DNA of 40,050 bases from Streptomyces sp. Act143 (GTDB lineage Bacteria > Actinomycetota > Actinomycetes > Streptomycetales > Streptomycetaceae): positions 3,519,974-3,560,023 of the forward strand of contig NZ_QFRX01000001.1 in assembly GCF_003143935.1 (NCBI RefSeq), given 5' to 3'. Position 1 is the stretch's first letter, and the number at the start of each line of letters is the position of its first letter. The position numbers and the translations under genes are program-made. The notes beneath the pieces are model-generated. The model saw only the letters and a list, made by a program, of their open reading frames with translations. It was not told the origin of the DNA and made no database searches. Shown piece after piece: positions 6,548 to 13,731 of the stretch.

Positions 6548-9500
6548 TGACGCGGGTCCTCATCGCGCACGCGGAAGGCGAGGAGGACCTCGCCGCCAAG
6601 ATCGCCGGACCGATCGCGCAGGCCGGTTATGAGGTACTGCATTACGGGACGATCCTCGTCGGAGAATCCCTGGGCGAGGAGGCGTCCAAGGCCATCGCCG
6701 AGGGCAGCCCCGTCGTCCTCTGCGGCACGGTCGCCGCGCTCGGCACCGGCTGGGCGTACCGTGTCGTCCTCGCGGCCAGGGGGCATTCCGGCGCGCGGAT
6801 CTTCGCCCTCCAGATGGAGAAGAACGCCTATCTGGACATGCTGACCCTCGATCACAAGGTCGCCCGCTACTGGGAGGACCCCGGCAGGGCCGTCTCCGAG
6901 CTGGTCGCGGCGCTGTCCCGCTACTACCCTCCCGGCGCCCCCGGAGACCGTCAGGTACTGCACGACCTCGATCACCGGTACCGGGAGATCGCGCTCAGGA
7001 CCTGCGACATCGTCGACCTCGCCAACCTGCCCATCGGCGACCGCGATCTGGTCACCAAGGAACTGCTGCTGCGGAGCCTCTACGTCTCGCTGCGGGTCTC
7101 GGTGGACATTCCGCCGGGGGTCGTCGAGGCCGAGGACCTCGAACACCGGCTGCTGGAAATGGAGTCCCGCCGGGGGACGGAAGGACGGCCCGCGGACTCC
7201 GGCACCCGTCATTCGGTCGGAGAACGCCTCCAGGCCTCGAAGCGGCTCGTCGTGCTGGGCGATCCCGGCTCCGGAAAGAGCACCATGCTCCGGTGGATCG
7301 CGACGGCGTACCTGCTGCGGCTGCGCTCCGACCCCGACTGGAGCCAACTCCCCGACGTCGCCACGCTTCCCGACGCCGACCTGCTCCCGCTGCTCATCCG
7401 CTGCCGTGAGCTGGACGAGACCCGGGACCTCGGTTCGCTGGAGCGGATCATCCGGCAGAACCTGTGCACCTCCGGCTTCTCCGACGAGGAGGCCGGAAAG
7501 CTCACCGGCAGTCTGCTCGACGGGCTGCGCGACGGGCGGGTGCTGCTCCTGATCGACGGCCTGGACGAGATCTCCGACCCGGCGGCGCGTGCCCGGTTCT
7601 GCCGCCAGATCGACAAGATCCATGTGGCGTACCCCAAGTCCTCGATCATCGTCACCTCGCGGATCGTGGGCTACAAGGAGATGGGCCTGCGCATCACCCG
7701 CGGCTTCGAGCATGTGACCGTGCTCGACCTCACCCCGGAGGACAAGGACGACTTCGCGCGGCGCTGGTGCGTCGTCGCCGAGCCTCTCCCCCGGCAGGAG
7801 CTCGCCACCCGACAGCTCATCAGCGACATCCACAGCACGGACCGCATCGAGCGGCTCACCGGGAACCCGATGCTCCTGACGACGATGGCACTGGTCAAGA
7901 AGAAGGTCGGCAAGCTGCCCAGCCGTCGCGCGGACCTGTACCGGGAGGCCGTGGACGTGCTCCTGAACTGGCGCAGCGACGTCGACGAGCGGATAGACCG
8001 GTACGAGGCGCTGCCGCAGCTCCAGTACCTGGCCTACGCGATGTGCGAGGCGGGCGTGCAGCGGCTGCGGGAGGACGAGGTCGTCGACGCGTTCGAGCGG
8101 ATGCGCCGCGACTTTCCCAAGGTACGGGACGCGCGCCGGCATTCCCCGATGTCCTTCCTGCGGCTGCTGGAGCGCCGGACGGGAATCCTCGCCGAGAGCG
8201 GTCTTGTGCGCCATCAGGGGCGCCTCGTCCCGGTGTACGAGTTCCGCCATCTGACGTTCCAGGAGTATCTGGCGGGGCTGGCGCTGGTGGAGGGGCGGTA
8301 TCCCGGACGGGACGTCGAGCGGTCGCTGGCGGATCAGGTGGCGAGGCTTGCGGCGCGGACGGGTTCCGAGAATCCCCTCGGGTTCGTCGGGGACAGGGCG
8401 GTCTCGGAAGCCTGGCGCGAAGCCCTTCGGCTCTGTGTGATGTCGTGCAACGACGACGACGTGGACAGTGTCCTCAGAGCCATCGCCCGCCCGTTGCAGG
8501 GCGAGGACGCGGCCGTCACCGCCAGGCCACGAGCGGTGCTCGCCTGTTCCTGCCTCTCCGACGAACCGAATGTGAGTGAGGAGGTGGCGGGCGAGATATT
8601 GGATCGGTTCGTCGCCGAGGTCACGGAGAAGGACGGCTTGGGCAGCTTCATCACCACGGCTGACCGGGCCGCCGGGGAAGTCGCAGGTTGCCTCTGGGGA
8701 TCACAGCTGAGCCGCCGCCTGGTGACCGCGTGGTTGGGGGACGTGGAAGAGCGCATGGGCATGGCCGGCCTGGCGGCCATGGTGCTCGGTTCCACCGTCC
8801 CCGACGATGAACCGGGGGCGAAGAACTGGACCGAGAACCAGGTTGGTCTCTTGCGGGAGCCGCAGACCGAGGTGGCTGCCGAGGCGGCGCTTGCCTTGAT
8901 GCACGTCGCCTTCAAACAGCGAGCGCCGCTGATTCCAGGCCTGGTGCCAGGGCTCAAAGCGCTGCTGCGGCGGGGGCCGGGTGAGGCGGTCGCCGGCGCC
9001 TGGGCCCTCGGCTGGCTGACCGGAAACAGTCCGGGCCGCGTCCGCCCCGGAGGCCCGTGGACGACCACACCGGAGGACCGTGCGGAACTGGCGGACGTCA
9101 TCACGACCGCAGGCGTCCCGCCACAGGCTGTCAACTTCCTGCTGTGGCACATCGACGAGCCGACAGCAGCCGCATGCCCCGATCTTGCAGTGGCGGTCAT
9201 GCGTGGTTTCGCCGCCGCCGATCACAAGACCCGCGCCGCGCTCGCGGACCACTTCGTCAGGGTCTGCCCCGGCATGGACGACCCGGTGCTCCCGCTCACC
9301 CGCCACCCCAAGGCCGCGGTCCGTGCCGACGCGGCATTCCTGCTGGCGCGGCTGAACAGCACGGCGGCCCTCGACGCGCTCCTGGCCCTGTTGACCGACG
9401 CGGACGACAGCCGATGGATGCAGGCCGTCGAAGCCCTGGGCACGCTCGGTGACACCCGCGCCGCGGGCCCCCTGCTGGCCCTGCTCCCCGACTCAGCCGG

Positions 9501-10044
9501 ACGCCTGCGCACCCTCATCGCCATCACCTTGGGCAGACTCCGTGAGCCGCGCGCCCTGGAGCCACTGCTGGAGCTCCTCTCCGAGTTCCGGGGAGCCGAT
9601 CTCCACGGTGTGCCGCAGGCGCTGGCCCGACTGGGTGACCCCCGGGCCGTCGGGCCCCTCCTGCGCGTCTTGGGTACGGACCCGCCCTTCGATCCGACCG
9701 ATGCTCTGGTGGCCGCCCTCGCCGCCCTGGGCGAGCCCGGAGCCGTCGCCGCCTTCAGAGGCGCCATGGCGAGCAAGGACGCCGAAGAGCGCCGGGAAGC
9801 GCTGTGGTCCCTGGCGCGTCTGGAGGCGGAAGCGACCGACCGTACTCTGCTCTCCGCAGACCTCGACGGCGAATCACCGGCCATCGACCCCAGAACAGTC
9901 ATCAGCACCCGTGCCGTCTCCAAGGCCGCCGCCGCCCTCGCCCTCCCCGAGGACGAGATCCGCGCCCGCTACGAACGCCTCGCCCAGCGCTATCCCCTGA
10001 AGCTCTCCTGGCTGCGCCGCCGGCCCAAGGCGAAGACCCCCTGA
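6547..10044 (+). CDS. TIR-like / NACHT NTPase / HEAT-repeat protein (NLR-like)
   Basis: A 1165-residue soluble protein. Residues 1-125 look like a second, divergent TIR fold (VLIAHAEGEEDLAAKIAGPI, then ILVGESLGEEASKAIAEG and VVLCGTVAALGTGWAYRVVL). Trp69 is kept but the residue four places later is Val73, where the preceding TIR protein has Glu74. Residues about 140-700 form a NACHT-type STAND module: Walker A GDPGSGKST (238-246), Walker B LLLIDGLDE (333-341), sensor strand IIVTSR, the GNPMLLTTMALV helix, and EFRHLTFQEYLAGL, which closes the winged-helix part in bacterial NACHT proteins. The C-terminal third contains HEAT/PBS-lyase repeats (for example VEALGTLGDTRAAGPLLALL and ALARLGDPRAVGPLLRVL). 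Start ATG 6547 overlaps the TIR stop. Such NLR-like proteins detect phage components; the trigger here is unknown. Confidence 0.88.
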   Translation: MTRVLIAHAEGEEDLAAKIAGPIAQAGYEVLHYGTILVGESLGEEASKAIAEGSPVVLCGTVAALGTGWAYRVVLAARGHSGARIFALQMEKNAYLDMLTLDHKVARYWEDPGRAVSELVAALSRYYPPGAPGDRQVLHDLDHRYREIALRTCDIVDLANLPIGDRDLVTKELLLRSLYVSLRVSVDIPPGVVEAEDLEHRLLEMESRRGTEGRPADSGTRHSVGERLQASKRLVVLGDPGSGKSTMLRWIATAYLLRLRSDPDWSQLPDVATLPDADLLPLLIRCRELDETRDLGSLERIIRQNLCTSGFSDEEAGKLTGSLLDGLRDGRVLLLIDGLDEISDPAARARFCRQIDKIHVAYPKSSIIVTSRIVGYKEMGLRITRGFEHVTVLDLTPEDKDDFARRWCVVAEPLPRQELATRQLISDIHSTDRIERLTGNPMLLTTMALVKKKVGKLPSRRADLYREAVDVLLNWRSDVDERIDRYEALPQLQYLAYAMCEAGVQRLREDEVVDAFERMRRDFPKVRDARRHSPMSFLRLLERRTGILAESGLVRHQGRLVPVYEFRHLTFQEYLAGLALVEGRYPGRDVERSLADQVARLAARTGSENPLGFVGDRAVSEAWREALRLCVMSCNDDDVDSVLRAIARPLQGEDAAVTARPRAVLACSCLSDEPNVSEEVAGEILDRFVAEVTEKDGLGSFITTADRAAGEVAGCLWGSQLSRRLVTAWLGDVEERMGMAGLAAMVLGSTVPDDEPGAKNWTENQVGLLREPQTEVAAEAALALMHVAFKQRAPLIPGLVPGLKALLRRGPGEAVAGAWALGWLTGNSPGRVRPGGPWTTTPEDRAELADVITTAGVPPQAVNFLLWHIDEPTAAACPDLAVAVMRGFAAADHKTRAALADHFVRVCPGMDDPVLPLTRHPKAAVRADAAFLLARLNSTAALDALLALLTDADDSRWMQAVEALGTLGDTRAAGPLLALLPDSAGRLRTLIAITLGRLREPRALEPLLELLSEFRGADLHGVPQALARLGDPRAVGPLLRVLGTDPPFDPTDALVAALAALGEPGAVAAFRGAMASKDAEERREALWSLARLEAEATDRTLLSADLDGESPAIDPRTVISTRAVSKAAAALALPEDEIRARYERLAQRYPLKLSWLRRRPKAKTP

Positions 10045-10078
10045 CGGACACGCACCCTCGCGCCCGGACCGCCGTCAG
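10041..10078. terminator. Weak hairpin between convergent genes
   Basis: CTGACGG (10041-10047) and CCGTCAG (10072-10078) are complementary with a 24-base loop, bridging the stop of the NACHT gene and the end of the convergent reductase gene. There is no T-run. It could work as a bidirectional terminator, but a chance pairing is possible. Confidence 0.3.
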
Positions 10079-10737
10079 CCCCGGAACTCCGCCGGGCGTT
10101 CCGGCGTCGCCGCCGTCAGCGCCTTCGTGACGCCTTCGACGCCTTCCCGCAGCCCGTACACCGGCGTGTCCGGCTGCTGGCGCCAGGAGTCGTCGAGGCC
10201 GCCCGCGTCGACCGTGTCGAAGCCGAGTTCGTCGATGAGGGCGCGCACCTTCGCCTTGGCGGCCTCGTCGTCGCCCGCGACCGGGAGGGCCTGGCGGTCG
10301 GGGGCGCCGGCCGGGCGGTGGCGGTCCAGGATGTCCTGGGCGTAGGTGCCGTTGAAGGCCTTGATCACGGGGTGGCCGAGGTGCCGTTCCGTCCAGCGGC
10401 TCTCCGTCAGGCCCTCGTCCTCGATGCCGGCGATCCTGCCGTCCCGCTGCTTGGGGTAGTAGTTGCCGGTGTCGATCACCGCCACCCCGTCCGCCGCCCC
10501 GTCGAGCACGCCCTTCGGCAGGTCCGGGATCGCCTTCAGCGGGATCGTGACGACCACCACCTCCGCGCCGCGCGCGGCCTCCTCGACCGGGACGGGCGTC
10601 GCGCCCGTCTCCTCGGCGAGCGCGGTGAGGGTGTGGGGGCCGCGGGAGTTCGCAACGGACACCTCGTGTCCGAGGGCGGTCAGCCGTCGGGTGAGGTTGC
10701 CGCCGATGTTGCCCGCGCCGATGATGCCGATCTTCAT
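10075..10737 (-). CDS. NADP oxidoreductase, F420-dependent family (reductase-like)
   Basis: A 220-residue Rossmann protein starting MKIGIIGAGNIGGNL, the GxGxxG dinucleotide site, followed by VANSRG where NADP-binding members place an Arg after the second strand. EVVVVTIPLKAIPDLP, VIDTGNYYP and VIKAFNGTYAQDIL are typical of the F420-dependent NADP oxidoreductase (PF03807-type) family. The later part has LPVAGDDEAAKAKVRALIDELGFDTVDAG. It probably transfers hydride between NADP(H) and a flavin/F420 or small carbonyl substrate; the substrate cannot be read from sequence. GGAAGGG precedes the ATG. Upstream are three TGCAT half-sites (10758-10785), suggesting a dedicated repressor. The MDR dehydrogenase is the next gene upstream on the same strand, 81 bases away. 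Confidence 0.85.
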   Translation of the reverse strand: MKIGIIGAGNIGGNLTRRLTALGHEVSVANSRGPHTLTALAEETGATPVPVEEAARGAEVVVVTIPLKAIPDLPKGVLDGAADGVAVIDTGNYYPKQRDGRIAGIEDEGLTESRWTERHLGHPVIKAFNGTYAQDILDRHRPAGAPDRQALPVAGDDEAAKAKVRALIDELGFDTVDAGGLDDSWRQQPDTPVYGLREGVEGVTKALTAATPERPAEFRG

Positions 10738-10757
10738 GGCAGACCCTTCCGAAGTCG

Positions 10758-10785
10758 ATGCATGTGCATACGTCTGATTTGCATC
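10758..10785 (-). promoter_or_regulatory. Candidate operator: ATGCA-TG-TGCAT plus third half-site
   Basis: ATGCATGTGCAT (10758-10769) is an inverted repeat with 5-base arms and a 2-base centre, and a third TGCAT follows at 10780-10784. It lies about 20 bases before the reductase start, where a bound MarR/TetR-type repressor would block transcription. The binding protein is unknown; no MarR gene is in the window. Confidence 0.4.
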
Positions 10786-10818
10786 AACCGGGGGCGGCCG
10801 GGAGGTATTCCGACTGGG

Positions 10819-11817
10819 TCAGATCCGGACCACGATCTTCCCCGTATGGCGGTTCGACTCCATCAGGGCATGGGCGTCCCGGATGCGGTCCAGCCCGTCG
10901 AAGACCTCGGCGATCACCGGCCGGAAGCCGCCGTCGGCCAGGCCCGCGTCGAGGAACGCGGTGGAGCGGCGGCGGCCGCCCGGCGTCGCGGTGAGGATCA
11001 GGTTGGCGTACGTGTGGATCGTGAACGGCCAGTTCCAGGGGATCTCGGCGGGCCGGCGGTCCAGCCAGCCGTAGGCCACCACCGAGCCGCCCTCCGCGAG
11101 CGCCTCGGCCAGTGGCCGGAAGCCGGGGCCGCCGATCGCGTCGAAGATCACCTCGACGCCCCGGCCCCCGGTGATCCGCCGGACCTCCTTGGCCACCGTC
11201 TCGGCGCCGCCCTCGGAGACGATCACCTCCGCCGCCCCCGCGTCGAGCAGCCCCTGCCGCTTGGCCTCCGTACGGGTCGTGGCCAGCGGGATCGCACCGA
11301 TGCGGCGGGCCACCTGGATCGCCGCCGTGCCCACACCGCTGGAGGCGCCGGTGATCAGGACGTGGTCTCCGGGCCTGAGTCCGGCCGTCTCCAGGAGGGC
11401 TCCGTAGGCGGTCGTGTACGTCAGCCAGGACGCCGCGCCCGTGACGGCGTCCACGGCGGCCGGGCGGGGCAGTACCGAGATCTCGGGCAGCACGACCCGT
11501 TCCGCGTACACCCCCTGCGCGCTCATCTCGATGCCGGGCCCCGTCATCACCGGGTCGCCCACGGCGAGTGCGGTGACCCCCTCGCCGACCGCCTCGACGA
11601 CGCCGGAGGCCTCGTAGCCGAGACGGGAGGCGGGGAGGGCGGGCTGGTAGTAGTAGGCGCCGGAACGGAAGAGGGCCTCCGCGCGGTTGAGGCCCAACGC
11701 CTCGACACGGACGGCGACTTGACCGGGACCGGGGCCGGACACCGGCAGGTCCTCGATCGTCAGGACGTCGGGGCCGCCGATTTCATGAAAGAGCACGGTA
11801 CGTGCGGTGGTTGGCAT
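10819..11817 (-). CDS. Zinc-independent MDR alcohol dehydrogenase / quinone oxidoreductase
   Basis: A 332-residue medium-chain dehydrogenase/reductase. The GroES-like N-terminal part has VRVEALGLNRAEALFRSGAY and LGYEASGVVEAVGEGV; the Rossmann part has HVLITGASSGVGTAAIQVAR followed by ATTRTEAKRQ. The Cys/His ligands of zinc alcohol dehydrogenases are absent (LNRAE replaces the usual ligand site), so it belongs with quinone oxidoreductases and enoyl reductases that use NADPH. The physiological substrate is not visible. Upstream, TAGCCT (minus strand, 11825-11830) lies seven bases before the ATG with no Shine-Dalgarno, suggesting a leaderless message. The divergent AraC regulator 102 bases away is the likely controller. 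Confidence 0.9.
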   Translation of the reverse strand: MPTTARTVLFHEIGGPDVLTIEDLPVSGPGPGQVAVRVEALGLNRAEALFRSGAYYYQPALPASRLGYEASGVVEAVGEGVTALAVGDPVMTGPGIEMSAQGVYAERVVLPEISVLPRPAAVDAVTGAASWLTYTTAYGALLETAGLRPGDHVLITGASSGVGTAAIQVARRIGAIPLATTRTEAKRQGLLDAGAAEVIVSEGGAETVAKEVRRITGGRGVEVIFDAIGGPGFRPLAEALAEGGSVVAYGWLDRRPAEIPWNWPFTIHTYANLILTATPGGRRRSTAFLDAGLADGGFRPVIAEVFDGLDRIRDAHALMESNRHTGKIVVRI

Positions 11818-11919
11818 GGCGTCCAGGCTAGGAGGCCCCGGAGAGACGATCCATGTCCACCGATCTCCGTTTCCTGTCCGAACGTCTCACCGCTCCAACT
11901 CCCGGCTACGGTGGCGGAC
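11818..11919. promoter_or_regulatory. Divergent promoter region, MDR dehydrogenase / AraC
   Basis: Minus-strand TAGCCT at 11825-11830 is seven bases from the dehydrogenase ATG (11817). Plus-strand TACGGT at 11907-11912 is seven bases from the AraC ATG (11920). Neither start has a ribosome binding site, so both messages may be leaderless. -35 elements are poor, as expected for an activated promoter. The AraC protein probably binds between them. Confidence 0.5.
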
Positions 11920-12840
11920 ATGGACGTACTCAGTGACGCGATCGCCGCGATGCGCACCGGGCGGCCGCACTCCGGGCGCCGGGACAAGTTCGCGCCCTGG
12001 GGGATGCGGATCGAGGACTCGGAGGGCGCCGGGTTCCATGTGGTGCTGCGGGGGTCGGCCTGGCTGCTGCCCTCGGCGGGCGAGCCGGTGGCGCTCGCGC
12101 CGGGGGACGTGGTGTTCCTGGCGCACGGGCGGGGGTACGCGCTGACCAGCGGGCCCGACGTGGAACCGACGATCGTACGGTTCCAGCCCGACGCGAGCCC
12201 GCCCCCGCCCCCGCCTCCCGTACGGGACGCCGTGCCGGACACCGTCCTGCTGTGCGGCGCCTACTGGCTGGACCGCAGCCGGGCGCATCCCCTGCTCGCA
12301 GAGCTGCCGGAGGTCGTGCATCTGCCCGCCACGGTCGGCGCCCACCGGTCGCTGCGGGCGACCGTGGAACTGCTGGGCGCGGAGCTGGAGGAGCCGCAGC
12401 CGGGGTCGGACACCATCGTCGCCTCGCTGCTGGACACCCTGCTGCTCTACATCCTGCGCGCCTGGTGGCAGGGCGAGGCCCGCACCGACCGGCATCCCAC
12501 CGGCTGGGCGGCGGCGCTCGCCGACCCCGCGGTGACCGCGGCGCTCCAGGCCGTCCACGCCGCGCCGGACCACCCCTGGACGGTGGAGGAGCTCGGCGCC
12601 CACGGCGGTCTGTCCCGGGCGGCGTTCGCCCGCCGGTTCACCGCGCTGGTGGGACGGCCGCCCCTGGCGTATCTGACGTGGTGGCGCATGACGACGGCCG
12701 GACGGCTGCTGCGCGAGGCCGACCTGCCGCTCCGCCAGATCGCCCAACGCACCGGTTACACCTCGGAGTTCGCCTTCGCCAAGGCGTTCAAGCGGGAGTA
12801 CGGGGTGGCTCCGGGGCAGTACCGGAGGAAGGCCTCTTGA
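11920..12840 (+). CDS. AraC-family transcriptional regulator with cupin sensor domain
   Basis: A 306-residue regulator. Residues 1-170 form a cupin-like ligand domain of the Cupin_6 type (FAPWGMRIEDSEGAGFHVVL, LAPGDVVFLAHGRGYAL). A proline run at about 92-100 follows. The C-terminal 100 residues are an AraC/XylS double helix-turn-helix: TVEELGAHGGLSRAAFARRF for the first motif, and LRQIAQRTGYTSEFAFAKAF followed by GVAPGQYRR for the second. I use ATG 11920, seven bases after a TACGGT box; GTG 11911 is in frame but overlaps that box. It diverges from the MDR dehydrogenase, the common arrangement for this type of AraC protein and an oxidoreductase target. The inducer is unknown. Confidence 0.92.
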   Translation: MDVLSDAIAAMRTGRPHSGRRDKFAPWGMRIEDSEGAGFHVVLRGSAWLLPSAGEPVALAPGDVVFLAHGRGYALTSGPDVEPTIVRFQPDASPPPPPPPVRDAVPDTVLLCGAYWLDRSRAHPLLAELPEVVHLPATVGAHRSLRATVELLGAELEEPQPGSDTIVASLLDTLLLYILRAWWQGEARTDRHPTGWAAALADPAVTAALQAVHAAPDHPWTVEELGAHGGLSRAAFARRFTALVGRPPLAYLTWWRMTTAGRLLREADLPLRQIAQRTGYTSEFAFAKAFKREYGVAPGQYRRKAS

Positions 12841-12870
12841 CCGGGGCCTCCCGGCCAGAACCTCTTTTTA
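12841..12870 (+). terminator. Probable terminator after the AraC gene
   Basis: CCGGG-GCCT-CCCGG (12841-12854) is followed by AGAACCTCTTTTTA, a T-run rare in this GC-rich DNA. It lies in the 27-base gap between convergent AraC and GntR genes. The stem is short, so efficiency is uncertain. Confidence 0.45.
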
Positions 12871-13566
12871 CCCCCCGAAGGGGTCCTCCAGTTCCGCCCG
12901 TACCACCTCCGCCGCGACCTCCGCGTCCCCGTCGGTCACCGCCCGTACCAGCGCCTCGTGGGCCTCGTCGGCCGTGTTGGGGTCGCGGGTGCGCGCGCCG
13001 GTCAGGGTCAGGAGGTCGAGGAGGCCCCGCCTGAGGGCCGGGGTGAACTCCGTGAACAGATCGGCCAGTACGGAGTTGTGCGCGGCCCCCACCACCGTCG
13101 CGTGGAGGGCGATGTCGGCGTCGATGAAGGCCTCGTCGTCCAGCTGGGAGGCCGCCCGGCGGCCCGCCAGCGCGCGCTCCATCGCCGCCACGTCCTCCGG
13201 CGTCCGGCGCCGCGCGGCCAGCCGGGCCGCGTGGACTTCCAGTCCCATCCGGACCTCGTAGACGTCCGTCACCGCGGCCCGGCGCAGCCGGGTCGGCCAG
13301 TCCTCGGCCGGTTCCGTGGCGATGACGAAGACTCCGGCGCCCTGCCGGGGTTGGACCAGCCCCGCCCCGGCCAGCGCGCGCAGTGCCTCACGGACCGTGG
13401 AGCGGCCCACGCCCAACTCCTTGGCCAGGGTGGTCTCGCCGGGCAGCCGACTGCCGACCGCCCAGTGGCCGGCGGCGATCTGGGCGCGGAGTCGGTCGGC
13501 GGCCTGTTCCACCAAGGGGCTGGGGCGGAGGGGGCCCAGGGGCGAGGACGACATGGGCATACACAT
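12868..13566 (-). CDS. GntR-family (FadR/FCD subfamily) transcriptional regulator
   Basis: Up to 232 residues. The N-terminal winged helix (about 17-80) has VEQAADRLRAQIAAGHWAVG, LAKELGVGRSTVREALRALA and GLVQPRQGAGVFV, the classic GntR pattern. The C-terminal all-helical FCD domain has VYEVRMGLEVHAARLAA, FIDADIALHATVVGAAHN and HEALVRAVTDGDAEVAAEVV, including the Asp/His residues that often bind a metal and a carboxylate effector. Three in-frame ATGs (13566, 13560, 13554) are possible, with no clear ribosome binding site. It diverges from leuA2 and its leader. A tandem 8-bp repeat in the leuA2 promoter is a likely binding site, so I infer it represses leuA2 and itself in response to a small organic acid. 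The effector is not known. Confidence 0.9.
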   Translation of the reverse strand: MCMPMSSSPLGPLRPSPLVEQAADRLRAQIAAGHWAVGSRLPGETTLAKELGVGRSTVREALRALAGAGLVQPRQGAGVFVIATEPAEDWPTRLRRAAVTDVYEVRMGLEVHAARLAARRRTPEDVAAMERALAGRRAASQLDDEAFIDADIALHATVVGAAHNSVLADLFTEFTPALRRGLLDLLTLTGARTRDPNTADEAHEALVRAVTDGDAEVAAEVVRAELEDPFGG

Positions 13567-13573
13567 TTCTTAC

Positions 13574-13610
13574 TTGTCTGAGGACCTGAGGACTGGCTAG
13601 CCTACTCGCA
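13574..13610 (+). promoter_or_regulatory. leuA2 leader promoter with tandem CTGAGGAC repeats
   Basis: TTGTCT (13574-13579) and TAGCCT (13598-13603) are 18 bases apart and match a Streptomyces vegetative promoter. The predicted start falls on the A of the leader peptide ATG (13610), so the leader would be leaderless. Between and overlapping these boxes lie two exact head-to-tail copies of CTGAGGAC (13578-13585 and 13586-13593). They are well placed to bind the divergent GntR protein. Confidence 0.6.
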
Positions 13611-13657
13611 TGATCTTCCGTGGTCTCCTTCTTCTCGGGCGCCGCGGCGGGGCCTGA
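13610..13657 (+). CDS. leuL: Leucine attenuator leader peptide
   Basis: A 15-codon open frame, MIFRGLLLLGRRGGA followed by TGA, with four consecutive Leu codons CTC CTT CTT CTC. CTT is rare in this DNA, so stalling at low charged tRNA-Leu is favoured. The frame begins at the predicted transcription start and lies 74 bases before leuA2. The last third of the frame overlaps the left arm of a strong hairpin. This is the arrangement of ribosome-mediated attenuation of leucine operons. It was found by reading the interval before leuA2 directly. Expression is inferred. Confidence 0.75.
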   Translation: MIFRGLLLLGRRGGA

Positions 13658-13697
13658 CGCGACCGGCACCCCGCCGCGGGTCGTCGTGCTTGCCGGT
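13642..13697 (+). promoter_or_regulatory. Alternative hairpins of the leuA2 attenuator
   Basis: Hairpin A pairs CCGCGGCGGGG (13642-13652) with CCCCGCCGCGG (13669-13679), 11 exact base pairs. Hairpin B pairs ACCGGCA (13662-13668, in the loop of A) with TGCCGGT (13691-13697) and encloses the right arm of A. The two interfere, and the left arm of A lies in the last codons of the leader peptide, so ribosome position would choose between them. No U-run follows, so control could act on translation or by factor-dependent termination. Confidence 0.6.
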
Positions 13698-13731
13698 TCC
13701 CCTCCTCGGCAGATGAAGGACGTCAGCCACC

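Noticed and set aside
1514..10044. Integrated prophage or integrative plasmid covering the island
   Set aside because: No integrase, structural phage gene, replication gene, tRNA target or flanking repeat was seen; a lone GH25 gene is not enough.
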